The notes under the pieces are model-generated. The model was not told the origin of the DNA. It did no database searches and saw only the letters and a list, made by a program, of their open reading frames with translations. Positions 11,169 through 23,969 of a stretch of 64,000 nucleotides of DNA are shown here, piece after piece (position 1 is the stretch's first letter; every line of letters starts with the position of its first letter). The DNA comes from Chlorops oryzae (taxonomy: Eukaryota; Arthropoda; Insecta; Diptera; Chloropidae), in NCBI GenBank assembly GCA_020466095.1, contig CM035808.1, positions 28,549,345-28,613,344 on the forward strand, in the 5' to 3' direction. Made by a program: the position numbers and the translations under genes.

Positions 11169-13106
11169 TCTTCTTTGGTTTTTCTGCATGTGTTTGGTAT
11201 AGGAAATTTACTTGCTGCTTTAGAGCGTAAAGCCCTTAAGAATGGAGGGCTTTTTGATTTTGAAGCTGGTTTGATTGCTTCTTTGACATGGAATTCTGCT
11301 TCATATACAGGTATATCTTAAATTGAAGTGAAAATTTAGTTCGATAGTAAGGCAGAGCTATTTAGCTGGTCGCATAAATAAATTGGCGACGTTCCTGTGG
11401 GTTGCTGGTACGCGAGTTTTCAGCTTTCATAACATAAGTAACTAATTTCTAAATATCTTTTTTTGGAATGCTTGGAAGGATCCGTTGTAGGCAGCGACTG
11501 AATAAACCACAATAAAATATTTTCAAACAGCAAAACTTTTGATGCCATTGTAATACTCAGGCCATTCTCAATGGCACTCCTGGACGCCTTTTATTTTTTT
11601 GAAGTTTTTTAAAATAAGTCGAATGTAAACTAATAAGTAAAGTAAGATTCAATTCAGCTCGGTTGGTTATTGCTTAAAATTTAACTATGTATGTTGTGCT
11701 TAACATTTTTAAAAAGATGATTAAAGCATATAAGCGGCACAAAACAGTTTTCGATCAGAGAAAGGATTAAATGTAGGCTTTTTATATTGAGTCTATGTAG
11801 TCTATATATGGCACAACCCATTGATGAATTTCTGTTTTTAATAGCGAAATAAGGACTTTTTAGGCTGTTCCGTTTCTGCAGGAATGGAATGAGCGAAAGA
11901 GCGGAAAAGCAACAAAAATTCTGCCATATGACGGTTTTGCAATTAATGATAAACTAAACGATTGTGGTTTTATATAACATACTATGAAGGCAGAATCAAC
12001 TATGTATGTGTGCAGTTCATTTCATCCAAGCGACAGATTGGAGCATAAGCCATTTGTACGTAGAGACCTTGAGCTTTTCACAGTTGCTTAGAGCTCACAG
12101 TTGTGGCTACTTCATCTGGTTTTATTAATAAGCTTTTAATTGGGCCACGTGCATACGGAATCCGAAAATCCAATTTGAAGCAAAAATGCGATTATAACGG
12201 AGCCTTGGTAGTGCTTGTGACTTATTCGAAAATATGTACGATGAAATTTGGATTTTCATGCTTTATTCTGAAGAGCTTTCAAATTGAGCTCTAGTGATTA
12301 AATCACTGAAAGTCAGAACGAATCTCATTTCAGATAAGGAATAAGCTTTAGTGTACTTCGTACAGAGCTCATCCATAACACAGTGCCAATAGTATATACT
12401 GAATTTTAGATCGATATGGATTTTCGATCCTGTAAGGATAATGTAATAAGATAATGTATTAGGAAATCCACCATTTTTCTTTTCAACGCCATTCTCACTC
12501 CGCCAATTAGAAACAAAGCCGGGAGTTCGTTAATTTTTGAAGTGGTTATTTAAGTCGTTATTAAAAAGTATTTTTCTCATTTTTATTATCTCCAAAAAAA
12601 CTTTCGAACCATGAGCCACAAAAGCTTAATCCTACTTCATTCCAAGTGGATCAATACACATTTCTTCTTCTTTTGAAAAGAATAAGGAAAAAATATCGCT
12701 AAAATGCCTCAAAATTCAAACTTTAGTCGATTACCAAAAAAAAAAAAACAAGTTGAGTTGTGTCATAGGACACCAGATAAGAACGAAGTTCATTATGGTA
12801 TTTATAAATGTTAGTAAATATAATTCGCAGCAAGGTTTTTCGCAAAACTCATTTGTTTTTATTAATCGAAAAATATATTTATACAAGACGGCTGTTTGTT
12901 GTTTTCAACTGTTTTTCACAAGCGAAAATGCGATACAGTATATTCTGCTTAGCTGCATTCAATTATTTTCCAGACAATTTTATGCACTTACGTGAAAAAC
13001 GCACCTACCCGAAATTTTTTGCTGTATTTTTGAGTTACGTATCAGAATGTCTTTAACAACACTTGAATTCTTAAAAGAACGCCGTCCAAATATTAATTTT
13101 ATTAAC
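11169..13106. other. Interior of the inverted-arm unit; no gene recognised
   Basis: This is AT-rich with an A run near 12737-12749. Short frames at 12753-13056 have no recognisable domain. There is no transposase motif on either strand. Confidence 0.5.
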
Positions 13107-13730
13107 AAACAAGTAAGAAAATCGGTCAAGCCCGACTTTGAAATACCCAGCGTCCCGACATTATGAGCGCACTATGTTTTGCTTCTCTATTTGTGGGCGT
13201 GGAAGTGGGAGGGCCACATTAATTATTTCCTTACACCTTGCATTCGCCTTGGTGAACCTATGTTGCGCATTTGAAGCTTCTACGCCTTTTACTTCGGAAG
13301 TTACGATAAATCTTCATTTGTGGGCGTGGCTCGAGGAGGATGGCGTCCATTTTTTCCCAGGATATGTCCCTTTTTGTAGTTTACCAGTACACCAAATATC
13401 AATGAAATGTGTTGAGTGGTTCGCAAGTTACAAGCATTTTACTGAAAACACATTAAATCCATTTGTGGGCGTGGCAGTGAGCGGATGTCCTCCATTTTTA
13501 GTTAGGATCATACTCGGACCCCGATATACCTGTGTGCCACATTTCGACTTGATTGGTCCAGCCGTTTCGGAGGAGATCCGGACACGGACGGACGGAGAGA
13601 CGGACATGTCTAAATCGATTCAATTTTTGATCCTGATCAAGAATATATATTAATATATGTCTATATCTGCGGAGCGTTATTCTGGCTGTTACAAGATACC
13701 CTAATATACCCTGCTTACGCTGGGTATAAA
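13107..13730 (+). mobile_element. DINE-1/INE-1-like (Helentron-type) non-autonomous element, single-unit form
   Basis: It starts with AACAAGTAAGAAAA and ends with GCTGGGTATAAA. Near the ends, ATACCCAGCG and CGCTGGGTAT form subterminal inverted repeats. Inside are GTGGGCGTGG blocks (13192, 13318, 13462), a GGAC-rich run (13578-13606), GACATGTCTAAATCGATTC and TGATCCTGATCAAGAATATATA. These are hallmarks of the DINE-1/INE-1 group, non-autonomous relatives of Helitrons/Helentrons in flies. It has one copy of the roughly 126-bp internal unit. The 171-codon open frame across it is chance and not a gene. The other copy in this window is 46115-47168. Confidence 0.85.
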
Positions 13731-13741
13731 AACAAATAAGT

Positions 13742-13929
13742 ACTTTGACTTACTTTCGCTACTTGAACGCATACGCTTATTACAAGTAATCGGACTCACA
13801 GGGTTGCATTTAAGTCACACATTTCCTATATTTCTGTCGACCTGTCATCGAAATTTCAACTCTGATTTCCTTTCTTCAAAGTAGTGAGCTCGTTACTTCC
13901 TTTCAATTTACTTTAACAGCGTTGAGCCC
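13742..13929 (-). repeat. Right arm of inverted repeat
   Basis: Reverse complement of 10981-11168. It begins only about 11 bp after the DINE-like element. Confidence 0.92.
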
Positions 13930-16900
13930 TCAAAGTTCTAAGTTAGATAAGCAGAATATACTGGAACTAAAAAAGCATACGTGCAAAGGGTTTTCCATCG
14001 CAAATGAGATAGTCTCGAAAATGCGAATTTTCATACATAAAGATGTTTTAAAGTATCGATATTTTTCACACCGATATTACATCCGCAGCCCCCGGAGTAC
14101 AGACGATGATTTTAAATATGTTTTAATTATGTACGAATTGACGTATACTTTGATAGCGCAAAAAAATTATAAGCTACCTAAAATGCCCTTATATATTTGC
14201 AACAACCTACTAATCGGAGTTATTCTGAAAACGTTCAGTCTGGCAGCACCACATATTGTTTTGTTTTGTTTGAATGCATTTATGGATGTATGTGTCTGTG
14301 TAGTTTCTGAATTTAATAATTAATTGTTTTTTCGGGATATCGTCGGAAATAAGTGTCGCCTAAAAAAGTATAATATCTCGGCCGCATCAGGAAGTCATTT
14401 TACGTAAATATATGTATATTTCTTTCTCTCTGCAAAGGTTATTGTACCCTTTTTTGCGAACTTCAATTTAGGTAACACGGATTTTATAGCGGTTTTTAAC
14501 TTTTTCTCGACTAGGTCTCCTGTCGCTATCGTTTCATAAAGAACTTCGTTCTAAAAAAAAAAAAATAATGAGCCTCTTTAAAAAGAAAAAGAAACCTTGT
14601 TCAACAGCGGAAAATTCGTTTCTTATGAAAAAATAAGCCCGCTGATGGCGGATAAACGCTGATCCAATTAACTGAATTGTAACTCAAATGGACCTATTTA
14701 ATGTCATGACAACGACCCCTCAATCAAACCATATCCAACCAGAAAATTGGCTACATCAAAGACAGGCCCAATGTTTAGCCAGTGCTGGGCTTCCTTGATG
14801 CTTTTGATGTGTTTTAGAATTTTTGGTTTCAATGGCAATAATTTTCGCTATTTCAACTCTGCTGTCTACAAAGTAAACAAGCGCGCGTTCAGTGCAAATA
14901 GTTCACAAGAATTCAGATAGCATCATAGGATAAATAATTGAAATCGGAAGTATTTAGGTACGCTTTCAAACGTGACAGCTTCAAAACAATGAGTTTCCAA
15001 GGGATTCATATGGGCCCATAAACCTTTTAACGACCTCGCACTCAGGCACCTTAGGAAAACGCTTTCGATAGCTTGTCTTTCAACTTCATTGGAGGTTGCG
15101 GTGTTTTGACCTAAGAGACAGTAACTGCCAATGTATTAAATGACTAAAGAAGTTACCAAGAAAATAGTTGAAAGGACTGTATCCTGAGCTCCTTTCTGCT
15201 AGTCAAATAAGATTCCTCTGTACTTCGCTTATTTTAAGTTGATTTCGAGTTATGTCCAAAAGTCTTAATGATTTTGATTGATGATAAGCATTGTAATTGG
15301 GTGTGCCCGAAATATCTACAAGAAACCAGCAATACAATTTCAAGAAATGGATTTGAACGCGATATGACGGCGAATTTAAGTATTTTCGAAGTACATTTAA
15401 AATGCCGCAAAACTTTTATATTTTATCAAGCGAGAAAAATGTTTTTCCCCTGGCTGGCAATAATGGAAAGTATTCAAACTTCGAGATTAGTTAGCTCTCG
15501 ATTCTACTGAAATTCATTTGACAAAGGAACGCGAAAGCAGAAACAACGTAACGAAAACTTTTGAACAAACTTTTTTGCTTTGATTCTCTAACACGACTGG
15601 TCAGATCACACGTTTTCAAATACAAAGGAAAACTATTTTCGATGCGAAAGTTTTCAAAAAGTTATGCCAAAACATAAGCACGAAAGTAGTTTTTGCTTAC
15701 GGAGTGGAAAGTAAATGATCCCGAGAGATACTTGAGGCAGTTTGACCTTGGTGGCCTTTTGATACATTTAAGTGGAAAGTTTTAGCGTGAACTCAATTAG
15801 AACTGAAAGCACTAAGCAAAAAAATTTAATTAAAATTAGTTTCTAATTTCTGTGGCGAAAGGATGTGATTGCGAAAAAGCTGAGGTAAAAAGCTGCCAAT
15901 AAGAAAATTAAGAGTGCATCATATACTGAAGGTGGAATTGTTATTTGAAAGCCATCGAATCGAAAAATGCAATTACGGTTAAGCGATCGCTTTGTACTCT
16001 TTTATGCTCTTAACGTTTAGTTCTTCGAAAATTTTGTTCAAGGATAGTTTTGTCCTCGTTCAAGTTCACAGAAAACTATTGTCACACTTTCACTCGCCCT
16101 CCATTGCCCCAAAGAGACCGCAACAGAATAATTTCCGTGCAGAAAGTTGTCAACTCGACATGAAGTTGAAGCCGAAAGGAAAACTATTTAAAAAATAAAG
16201 AAGAATAGAAGAAAGAAGACTTCAAGAAGCAAGAAATAAAGGAGATGCCAGCGAATTCGATGAAGACATAAACGAAGCCATGAATACATTTGGAATGCAT
16301 GCCAAAAATTTGTGAAATGACAGGAAAAAGAAAGTAAAATAAACTGGGCGGGAAAATGCAAAGCCATTATTCACTGCAATCGCGATCTTTTTCAAGAAGA
16401 TGTAAATGAAACAACGAAGAAGGCGAAAGCCCGAGAAAAATTCTAAAAAATTTTATGCAAATACAATCAAGTTGATTTTGAAACCCGAGATGCAAACTGA
16501 ATTTTGCAATGTAAGCGAGAAGAAGGTCAAAAAGGATAGGAAAACAGATGGAAATGTAAAACGTCGTAAACAAAGATAACGAATCTTTTTTCTGTTCTTA
16601 TGCTCTTAGTTACTTCATTTACGGTAATTGCTGTAAGCAAGTGGAACGATGCAGAGACAATTTGGGGTATTTGAGTGCACAAGAGTTCATCGATTTAGAT
16701 GAGAATTGATACGAAGAGCTTTGCCCGATCGCTGAAGGGATTGTTATAATGTGACCACTTCGAAAAATCGATTTTTTGTGTTCATATTTCGAAAGAGAAA
16801 CCTATTTCACATACGGTCTGAAGAAAACGGACCGAATTTCTTAGTTATAAACAAATTACAGCTCATCATCGCCGATAAGCCGTAAGTGATTTGTTCTGCT

Positions 16901-19900
16901 CTTGAAACCTTAAACGTATTTGTTATCGAACCAGTTTTCTATAGAAGGATAACGGTCGAACCATTAATTGGTATCGTCCACACTAGAATTGCTTGGATAA
17001 AATATTCAACATTTGAAGAGAATAGTTTTTTATTAGTTTTTTAAATAGAATATTACTTTAAAAATTAAGGTTTTTTTTTTCTACACATAATATTTTACAA
17101 TGAAGTAAGTCTTAAGAAAATCTCAGAAACTTGATGGTTCCATGCTCTATTACTTTCTAATAGCAAATGAGACTTTCATATCTAAGTTCTTGCTAATGTC
17201 CCGAGTTCGGTTTGGCACAGTGTTATCGCCAAAGCGTCAATAAATTTTTTGTTTTATTAATTCAGTTTTGACTTTGATTTTCTGTACATTAAATCAGAGT
17301 AGCTAAATAAACACAAACGACAATAACTATTGAAGTGAAAAAACTAGTGGGTATATTATTCATTATACTGACAGCGTTAAAAGGTTCACTTTTATCTCAA
17401 CGAGATCGATTGGCTCTCAGGACGATAACGAAAATTTCTCCTTAGCTTGGCCCAAATGACATCTTTCGAGTAGTTTTGAAAATAACTTTGGCAATATTTG
17501 CGGCATAAAACCAAAAATTTCAAGTGAATTTTACCTTTTAAGCAGAATCAAATATTGATCATCGCCCTGCCTTAAGTGGCTTGCAAGCTCTGAATTGAAT
17601 TAATCATTATGAAGTAACGTTCTTGTTGTGGCGCATAACGATGAAATTGTGAAATTGTGAACTTGATGAAAGCAAAACGTCGAGACGAACGAGAGCCCTC
17701 AGCATTCTCGTCGACCTTTTGTGTTCCTCAAACTTTCCAGCAAATGTTCTCGATTTTGCTTTTGAATTTTGTGAAAAATTTATCAACATTTAAGGCTTCA
17801 TAGTTGGTCTGAGTCAGAGCACCAGTATCGGCCAACAATATGAAACATAAGAAGAATGTCCTTCAACATCAAAGCCCGACAGTATCAAGTGTAAGTTAAT
17901 AAATTATTAAGATAATCAGTCAAAAAATTTAATCGAAGTGAATTGTCACAGCATTTCAAAAGATAACCTTTGAAAATAAGGGCATGAAAATTATACAGAT
18001 CGGTTTTTTAAGTGGTTATTGGTACTTGTCGAGGGATTTTTAACACTAAAGCTTTTCTTATGAAAAATAAAGTCCTTTGAAAAAAAAAACTAACACTTCC
18101 ATATGATAATGTTGTGTCAATTGAAAAACTTTCAATTAGCTTCACAAAGTGCCATTTGAATTGCAATGTTGCTTTCGTACAGATAAAAAGCTGAAAAATC
18201 TTGCTAAAAGAATTCATTGAAATTATCCAAACTCAATAAAGACTTTCTCTCAATTAATCAAACAACTTATCGGATACATAGAAAAGAAAATTACGAAAAG
18301 GAATTACGAAATGAAACAACCTCTTTCCGGCTGTGATAAACGTTGAACCATTAAATGTGATTAAATTTGGGAACAAATAAATTCCTCCGGTGGATTTTGT
18401 CCAAAAACTGTTCACCCATAAAATCGTTCTTGTCGTCTCTGTACTCAACAAAATCGATGAAAGCGACGAATCCTTTTGACATCAATCACAAGCATATCAG
18501 CAATCTGTGTGACAAACTTTTGAAAAAGTCCAGTTCTCGAAAATTTCTTTCCTCTGGCCAATCCGATCTGATCCTTTTTCACTTATTTTAAGTGGATTTA
18601 TTAAGCAAGAATCACGTTTCAACCGAAACAATTTCTCTTTGGATTTCTCAATTTGGAATTGTTCTCAAGCAATGAACAATGGGAAGTGGTGTTTGGTGAA
18701 ATATTTACTTGAGAGAAGTTGTAAGGCGAGAAAATCAAAGCTATTTAAAGAAGTTAAGGGGGTAAAAAAAAAAACTCTGAAACCTTCAGCTGCTCACTCA
18801 GTGCAATTCAGGACAGACACAACTATAAACGTATGTGGGACTCGACAATGATACGATGGAGTCTACTCCGCATCTGCTGAATGTCAGCCCAAGCAGCTGA
18901 CAAGTGCCCCATATCAACCTAAATGTGGAATCCGTAAAATGTTGTAGCTTTCTTAAGCACTCTTCTATGTAAACATCAACTTGTTTTTGTAGTTCTTCCG
19001 GTACTTTTGGTATGTGAGGGACAAGCAGCAGCGTGTTCTACGACCGCAGATGCATTGAGGACAACAGATACGATGGCAGACAAAATAAGAAAATTGTACG
19101 TAAAAATACTAGCAATAATAAAAATGAGAACCGTACGATGAGAACCGTAAACGGATATTTAACAGGAAACTGTCTAGCAACTTTGACAAGGATATCATGC
19201 CACATTAATAAGCACTCTCGCTTAGGACCTTAAATGTTGGAAAGGACGAAATGGCAGACAAAATTCTACTTTGTTACACATTACACAGGATATGTGTAGT
19301 TGTGAGAACAGCAAAGGGGGAATCGATTTTCAAAGTGGATTATTCATAACAGAATGAAAGTTCGAGGAGCAAGGCATGACATTAAGATAGAATGGGATGA
19401 ACTAAAAAGTCCTACAATTCCAAGAGTGTATTGAGGAATTGGCACGGAATTTGATCCCTTCGCCGATCTCTTTCGATTATCTACTTTCAATTACTTTCAT
19501 TTAAGGATAAATCGTTCACATGATATGAGGCAATTTTCCTTGATGGAAATACCCTTATCGATTTCAATTCAGTTTTCTGTTGTGGGATTCTCAATCTGCG
19601 TTTGAATAAAGTTTCCATTTTTACCTTAAAAAATTTTAGAAGCTACAAGCTTCAATTGAATTCCGAAAAATAATTTTTTTTGAAATTTCATTCGAAGTTC
19701 GTACTTATCAGTTTTCAATACAAAAATTTCATGCAAACAATTGCATCTTTAATTCGTTTAAATATTTTAGGTTTCCGAAAGAAATTTTTGAATAAATTTT
19801 TAAGGAGCTTAACATTTTTCTACTGAAATTACTTTGCTTCACATGGAAAAATAGATGTATGAATGTAAATAAAAGCTTAGTTAAATAGAAAAACCTCTCA

Positions 19901-22900
19901 AATGAAAAACTTGTTTCTAAATTCTTAGAATTCGGAAGCAGTATGCTTGTCGACATGCAATAGTTTTTTTTTTTTTATATATTTTTCATTATAATTATTA
20001 TTTTTTTTTTAATTTCATAACTTTTATTCAAAGCTCAAAGGGACGGAAAATATTTTAAAATCTAATGGAAGTTTACTTAGGCAAAAATGCAATGCCAACG
20101 AATATATGAGAATTCCCCAACGAAGTCGCTTTTTCGGACATAACATACTCCATGTGTTTTGTTTAGAATAAAAAAAAAAAAACCAAATATGCAAAGCAAA
20201 AATGTTAAAAAATTTAACACACAGAAAAATCAGGCATATGTGCTCGCACATCACTCAACAGTGAATTTTTCCGGGAAATTGCGACTTTCTCGTTTATTAA
20301 TCAATATATTCTGGGTTCTCAGATGCTGCATAGACGTACGCATTCCGTCATTGTCAAAAAGGCCATTACTGTTACATAACGAACTAGCTAAAAGGCTACT
20401 AATGCAGTGAGCAAAAGGATTCTTAGAACATCAAGCGGATCTGCTTTGAAATTTGATTAAAACGTTTGGATAACGCTTGTAAAATTTTCCACCATTTAAA
20501 TCTAGGGTAGGAAAGCTATACAGAATTAATGTCTTACATTGATTTCATTTTGTTTGTAGGTACTTTTATGTATGAAAAACATTGTTTATATTTTTCATAA
20601 CATTCCCTCGTACTGGAAAAACACTTAAAGCCAAGGCAGTCAAGTCCATTTTAGAACTTGTTCTTAAAGATATCTCCGTTAATCTGGGTACAATATTTCG
20701 ACAAGGTAGTTAGTTCAATGGAATATACCCTCCATACACAGTTGATCGGATTTTAAAGTAGAAAAGATTTCACGAGAAACTCTGATCACAAATTGCGAAT
20801 CAACCGGTTGAAGAGACCAATCGATTCTACTGGGGATCCTAGTTTTGCGATTGCTTCATTTTTTTTTGGAAACATAATAAAATGCTTGAAAAATTGAGGT
20901 ACAAAAATTTATGAGGATTGTGTTAATAATTTCATTCCAATCAATTCCTATTTTTAAATATGTTGATTTAACGTTGCCATTGAAACCGTAGCCTTTGAGG
21001 GGATTTAAATCTTTTAATCCAAAGAAGAATTCAAACATCAATTAGCGCTTAAAAAACATAATTGACCTGGGATGCGTTTCTATGGAATTAAAGTGAATAT
21101 TTAAAATCGACTCATTTGTTTATGTGATGCAAGCATTTGAGTAAATAGAAAAGAAAGAATACCAAGAGATACAAAACAAAAAAAATATAACAAACATTGT
21201 TATTGAGCCATGAGCTTTCAAGCATCGGAAAATATCCTCTCAAAGCAAGGAATAAGTGCTTTCGCTTTTGCTTTAGCAAGTGTCTCTTCAACTCAGAGCT
21301 CGCATGCAACAAGCGATAAGGCTTCATAGAATCGCAGCTTATGCCAAGTGTTGTCAAATTGTGTGTGTTTTTTTTTTTCAAATGTCCATGGGACAAGAGG
21401 ATGGATATGCCTTCAGTTAGATGTGATGTTATTGCTTCATATTTTTCAGTTCAAGACCTTTTGCTTACGAACCTTTGCTGCGAACTTTGGAGGCCATTCG
21501 GACACAATAAAAACGTCAACATGAGAAATCACTTGAAACAAAGGCAAACGTTAAACAAAGCAAGGAAACGAGCAAAACAGGTTCCTGCAAACAGAACCAA
21601 GAGCATGGTTTGCCGAACAAAATGGCAAAGAAAATCCTGATAAGATGGTCGCGTGGAACCGGACTCGCATTGCTCTACGGAAAATGGCAAATTGTGTCGC
21701 CCTTATTTGTCGAGTAAATTAAAAATTGTCCTCAAAATTGTGAGCAGTGGAGCAAAAACGAAAGAAAAGAAGAAACCAAAGTCTGAAAGAAAAAGCGATT
21801 TGGAAATATAAAGAAAAAATGGAGAACCTTTAAAGGCGCAACGCTTGGACTAACGCAAGAAATTTAATTAAAATGACAAATCGTGCATCTTAAATTGAAT
21901 CGTTGAATTGAAATTCAAAACGCCCGACCATAAAAAGGTTGCCATAGCAAAAAATATGTGACTCACATTTGAAGGATAAGCAAAATGTCACATAAAAATG
22001 CTGACAGCACAATCGGAGGAAATGATGCTGAGACGTTTTTTTGAACCATTTGCAGGTGTGTTTCATCATTTACATTGAAGCATTTTAAAAAGGTTGAGGT
22101 CGATTGGTATTCCCTTTTCATATTTTTGAACCATCAGCAGATATTTTTCCGACTTCATTCCTTTTAAATCAGTCACTAAATCAGCAGTAAAGTGTTCAGG
22201 AGAATCGGTCCAGCTTAGTCGAACCTTCCCATTGAAAATCGAGTTTTTTTTTCAAAGAAGGCTTACAAGAGGCTTTAACACGATTTAACAATTTGGCTGA
22301 TTGCTAACGGCTTTATTTGCTTTTCATGGAAAAGTGTAAGGATTTTTATTAGAACCTTTTTTTCAGAAAAGAAAAATTGTTTTTGATAGCTTTCCGCATG
22401 ACTTGAGTAATACTTTCCATCTTGATGTTTATTTTGACATTTAAAAAAAAAATACGAATAACATACATAATAAATATTTTTGTAATGCAGAATAAAGAAA
22501 AGTCACATGTGATTGAAAATTTCATCGGCGCGGAAACATTTCATTTAACTGGAATCAATTTTCAAATGAAGTGAGAACGAAAAAAAAGTATGTGGGGAGG
22601 AATATCCCCACTCGTGGGGGAAAAATTTAGCCTAACAAACTTTCTTCATAACCGATATTCTAAAATTTGCTCGTTTTTTTGGAACTCAATGAATTTACAA
22701 AAAAATGTTTATCTCTAGAAGTTTCTTCTTGGGCTCGTGGTTTGTACGCTGCCAGTGTTAAAGGTTGTCTTTCTCATAAACTGAAGGTCTTATTTCCATG
22801 ATAAGGATAACCCACCGTAATCATACATACATGAGTCGAATGTTGAATGGATCTTACCTGAGAATGAGTGTAGAGATTTTTTGAAATGAAAGCGTTGATA

Positions 22901-23570
22901 TGTATATCAAAACTGCTTTTGTCTGTGTCTCAGCATGTGCTCTTTTATGCGAAGTGAATCAATGACTGTACAAAGTTCATATGAAATGAGAGCGACGCCC
23001 ATAAGTAGGCTATAGAAAGTGGCACACATACTTGTATAAATAATCTTGACAAGTTGACTTATGTAGACCTATAGTTATAAAAGCACCCCTGCAGGAAATG
23101 CTGAAATGCTCCGGATGTGGTTACTATGTTTCCACGATAGTTAATGACTCAGTTTAGAAGTTTGTCTGTATGAATTCTAGTACAAAAGAAGTTTTTGGTG
23201 TAGATATAGAATTTTATTTTCTTATTAAGGTACAAAAACACGAAGCAATTTTCGTATTGCTGCCAAAGGTGCTTCCCTACGATTAGAAATAAAATTTTAA
23301 TTAAAAATTCGGTAAATGGATTCTTTATTTTGGTACATACTAGTGCCGGTTAAAAGAGTGCGCGGAATGTTTTCGAGCCGACTTATGTGTTTCGTATGAA
23401 ATATTTACTTAAAGCTCGCTGGAAACAGATTAGCATCCTTATGGCAGGAGAAAACCTTTAAATATCTGAAGAAAATATTTTCCCCAATTGCCGTCGAGTA
23501 AATCTCTCGCAAACATAATTGCTTTTTGGCTTCCAGAATAAAGCTAACGACTTTTCTTTATTAGAAGAAA
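13930..23570. other. 9.6 kb with no recognised gene or transposon
   Basis: I read this as intergenic or intronic DNA. Open frames are 60-133 codons, overlap across strands and carry no domain I recognise; the largest (13922-14323) has no family feature. A/T runs occur near 14551-14566, 18077-18090, 19964-19998 and 20170-20183. Purine-rich AAGAAG-type sequence at 16190-16580 is typical of fly introns. A conserved exon could be missed by eye. Confidence 0.45.
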
Positions 23571-23675
23571 GCCATTTCTTTGCATCTGAAGCTTTTTTTT
23601 ATTTAAAAAAAAAATTATATTCGTTCTATATATTCTTTTTTAAAATAAAAAAAAGCTTCAGATGCAAAGAAATGG
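23571..23675. repeat. Perfect 34-bp inverted repeat (hairpin)
   Basis: GCCATTTCTTTGCATCTGAA at 23571-23590, followed by GC, T8 and ATTT, is mirrored exactly by the reverse complement ending at 23675. Arms are perfect for 34 bp and continue through A/T sequence. The loop is about 30-40 bp. No target duplication is seen. It is either a small hairpin MITE or a potential stem-loop transcript. Confidence 0.95.
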
Positions 23676-23725
23676 CACAGCGGAATGAGAATTATTCCAA
23701 CAGAGAAAAATTTTTGTATATTTTT

Positions 23726-23969
23726 ATATCGCACACCTTCTTCTAAGGTGACACAACTAAAATATCGTCAATTTTTTGAGTTAACATACGAAACTTGATC
23801 ATAGGTCACCTCTCTAACTGCAAGAAAAAGTCTTTTTCGTTGTTTGTTATTATAAAAAGCCGAAAATCTCCGTCAATGCCTTTCTTCTTGCTTTGGTTGA
23901 CACTGCGACGCATTTAGTTTTTTTTTGAAATTTTGAGTTGTGCCTCCTTAGAAGAGGGTGTGCGATATA
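23726..23969. repeat. Inverted repeat pair, arms about 35 bp
   Basis: TATCGCACACCTTCTTCTAA at 23727-23746 and the reverse complement of TATCGCACACCCTCTTCTAA at 23949-23968 begin two matching arms that extend through a CACAAC block. The whole unit is about 244 bp, which is MITE-sized. The interior is unrelated sequence and flanking duplications are unclear. Confidence 0.75.

Larger units (their letters stand above)
10981..13929. mobile_element. 2.95 kb unit bounded by about 188-bp inverted arms
   Basis: The left arm (10981-11168) and right arm (13742-13929) are reverse complements at roughly 92-95% identity by eye. They begin and end with GGGCTCAACGCTG and its complement. Long terminal inverted repeats suggest a foldback-type or other DNA transposon, but no transposase is visible in the interior and I could not find a convincing target-site duplication. 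An inverted segmental duplication is the alternative. A DINE-1-like element occupies 13107-13730, immediately inside the right arm. Confidence 0.6.

Noticed and set aside
13138..13653. 171-codon plus-strand frame
   Set aside because: Lies wholly inside a DINE-1-like element and includes its GGAC-rich repeat; non-autonomous elements of this type do not encode proteins.
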